This document shows positions 62,514 through 64,000 of a DNA stretch of 64,000 nt, in pieces. The notes under the pieces are model-generated. The model had not been told where the DNA came from. It saw only the letters and a list, made by a program, of their open reading frames with translations, and ran no database searches. A program made the position numbers and the translations under genes. This stretch comes from Maylandia zebra. Its lineage: Eukaryota > Chordata > Actinopteri > Cichliformes > Cichlidae. The stretch lies in contig NC_135176.1 of NCBI RefSeq assembly GCF_041146795.1, forward strand, positions 12,027,286 to 12,091,285, written 5' to 3'. Position 1 is the first letter of the stretch. Each line of letters opens with the position of its first letter.

Positions 62514-63486
62514 AATGTGCAAAAGTCTTGAGCTATGGAAATATAGTGTATAAATATAAGAAATACAAGGCAAAGACTGAATTTATACAATTCTAATAAG
62601 GTTGAAAGTCAATATCTGGTATGACTACTTTTATTTTTCAACACAGCCGGGCTTTTCTGCATTTATAATTTCAGCAATTTTGATAGGATTTCCAACACCA
62701 CTGCCTGAAATGAAGCCCCAAACCATGAAAGAGCATCCACCGAGTTTTACAAGTGGCTGTAGATACTCACTGTTGTACGTCCTTCTTGATCTCCTCCCTA
62801 CACATACTGACAATGATGTGAACCAAACAATTCCAAATTCAGATTCAGATTTTCAGTCCAGTTCTTGTGTAATTTGGATTACCTCAGCCTACCTGTTTTC
62901 CTTCCTTGAGAATGATTTCTTGTCAGCCATCCTCCCACTGAGACCATTTCTGATGAGGTTTTAGTGAAGAACAGGTGGATGATGAAGGGTCAAGTCCCCT
63001 GTTTTTTCATTTTAAAAAAAATCATACAGTTCTTTTCTGGTTTCTGTATTTAAGGACAACCTTCACACCGTGGGACAAGTTATTATTTTTTTTAAAACAC
63101 AGTTTTCTGTCTGTCAAACTGTGTTATCTTTGGCATATTTTGTGGATTCAACAAAATAAATGAGAAGAAATTTTTTTGTGACAGGCTTAGCAAAGATCCT
63201 AATGATGCAATTCAAAACTGGCTCTTGGCTAAGTTGTCTTAGGTGTTAATTGCTTTAGCTGGGTGTGTTTTCTAATTCATTAACAGGTCAGTGTTAAGTG
63301 GCTTAACAAATAAAAAACATTCTTCTAAAAATGGTTAAAAGACTTGAATGAATATAAGCAAAAAAAGCAGCCTGGAGAACTATGGCTCAGTAGCACCAGG
63401 TCTTATCTTAAAGAGTTATCTTATCTTATCTGGCTCCTTGGAAGCAAAATATAAAGAAACGAGGGAGGTTCAAGACTTTTGCACAG
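62514..63486 (-). mobile_element. Tc1-like DNA transposon relic, about 970 bp
   Basis: The ends are good inverted repeats: TGTGCAAAAGTCTTGAGC on the left and, read inverted, TGTGCAAAAGTCTTGAAC on the right. The minus strand near 62631-62760 reads VKLGGCSFMVWGFISGSGVG and then INAEK, a degraded Tc1-type transposase segment. It shares interior blocks with the shorter element at 17465-17905, but carries extra sequence at about 63180-63410. Confidence 0.75.
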
Positions 63487-64000
63487 TACTAGTATGGTTA
63501 CAAAATTTAGTAGTGTTGTCTTGGGAACAGAACAACTTCCTGACACATGTTGCAGCAGGTGAATCCTTTGATATTTGGAATATGAGGCTGTGCTTTCTGA
63601 CTTGATTAAAACTTGGCGACCTGTGACCCAGAATGCAATGGAAACTCATATGTAAGGAGGCATGCACTCACAGAGAGCCAACACCCACCTACAAAGAGTG
63701 CACCTCCTCCCCCTGACACTTTCCATTTGGCAGCTGCTCCTCTTGTTGGAAGCAGCTTGTGTCCCTGTTACAAATCAACCCAAATGATTGCATTCAGATT
63801 CTCTCTGCACCCAACCACACTGACCCATGGTATGAATTGGCTTGCTGGGATGGAGAGGTGGGGGATTCCTAAAGCTTCTAAACTTCTAGAGCTAATTCTG
63901 TTCCCTGGGCACAAACAGTAAGAAATAATGCGGTGGAAATATTACCCAGCCAGACAAAAATCCCAGGCAAACATCTCATGAATCCAGACAAGCCTTCCAG

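Larger units (their letters stand above)
59167..64000. other. ppme1 promoter side and repeat-rich region without genes
   Basis: The ppme1 5' UTR and promoter should lie in roughly 59167-59450; no TATA box was seen. Beyond it are repeat pieces (59705-59830, 60550-60606, 60710-60890, 62514-63486). No coding exon could be supported. The frame at 63613-63921 (+) has no recognisable domain. Confidence 0.45.

Noticed and set aside
63613-63921. 102-residue open frame on the plus strand
   Set aside because: Low-complexity start and no recognisable family; it sits beside transposon sequence.
1-64000. CRISPR arrays, operons or phage-type systems
   Set aside because: Gene structure, splice sites and repeats are all vertebrate. 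No regularly spaced direct repeats of the CRISPR kind were found.

Overview
This is nuclear DNA of a ray-finned fish, probably a percomorph teleost. Genes are split into small exons with GT-AG introns. CR1/L2-type LINE and Tc1-like transposon relics typical of fish are scattered through it, and there is an odorant receptor of the teleost 131-2-like type. The species is not determined; a cichlid-like genome is only a guess. I rebuilt gene models by eye from splice sites, codon phase and recalled vertebrate families. No search was run.

Layout. 1-467 (+): last exon(s) of an unrecognised gene. 3390-6889 (-): a five-exon PPM-type Ser/Thr phosphatase, best called ppm1n. 9394-15391 (+): a short-form reticulon, best called rtn2, with a 3.9 kb first intron full of LINE sequence. 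The divergent ppm1n/rtn2 pair matches the human PPM1N-RTN2 neighbourhood. 20383-45285 (-): nectin-3, a cell-adhesion immunoglobulin protein. It has five shared exons and two alternative 3' ends, each encoding its own transmembrane segment and cytoplasmic tail. 50698-51627 (-): an intact odorant receptor 131-2-like GPCR with a TATA box and a non-coding first exon. 55422-59166 (-): complete 13-exon ppme1 (protein phosphatase methylesterase 1), including one intron with AT-AC ends and U12-type signals. 59200-64000: no gene seen, only repeats.

The genes do not form a pathway. Two act around Ser/Thr phosphatases (a PPM enzyme and the PP2A methylesterase), but they are far apart and only incidentally linked. 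Repeats include two same-orientation copies of an L2-like LINE 3' end in rtn2 intron 1, a second LINE inside the isoform-specific intron of nectin-3, a pair of Tc1-like elements with similar inverted ends, a Tc1-like transposase relic, and several simple repeats.

No prokaryotic-type system, CRISPR array or viral insertion was seen. The points most worth checking are the AT-AC intron of ppme1 and the two-ended structure of nectin-3.
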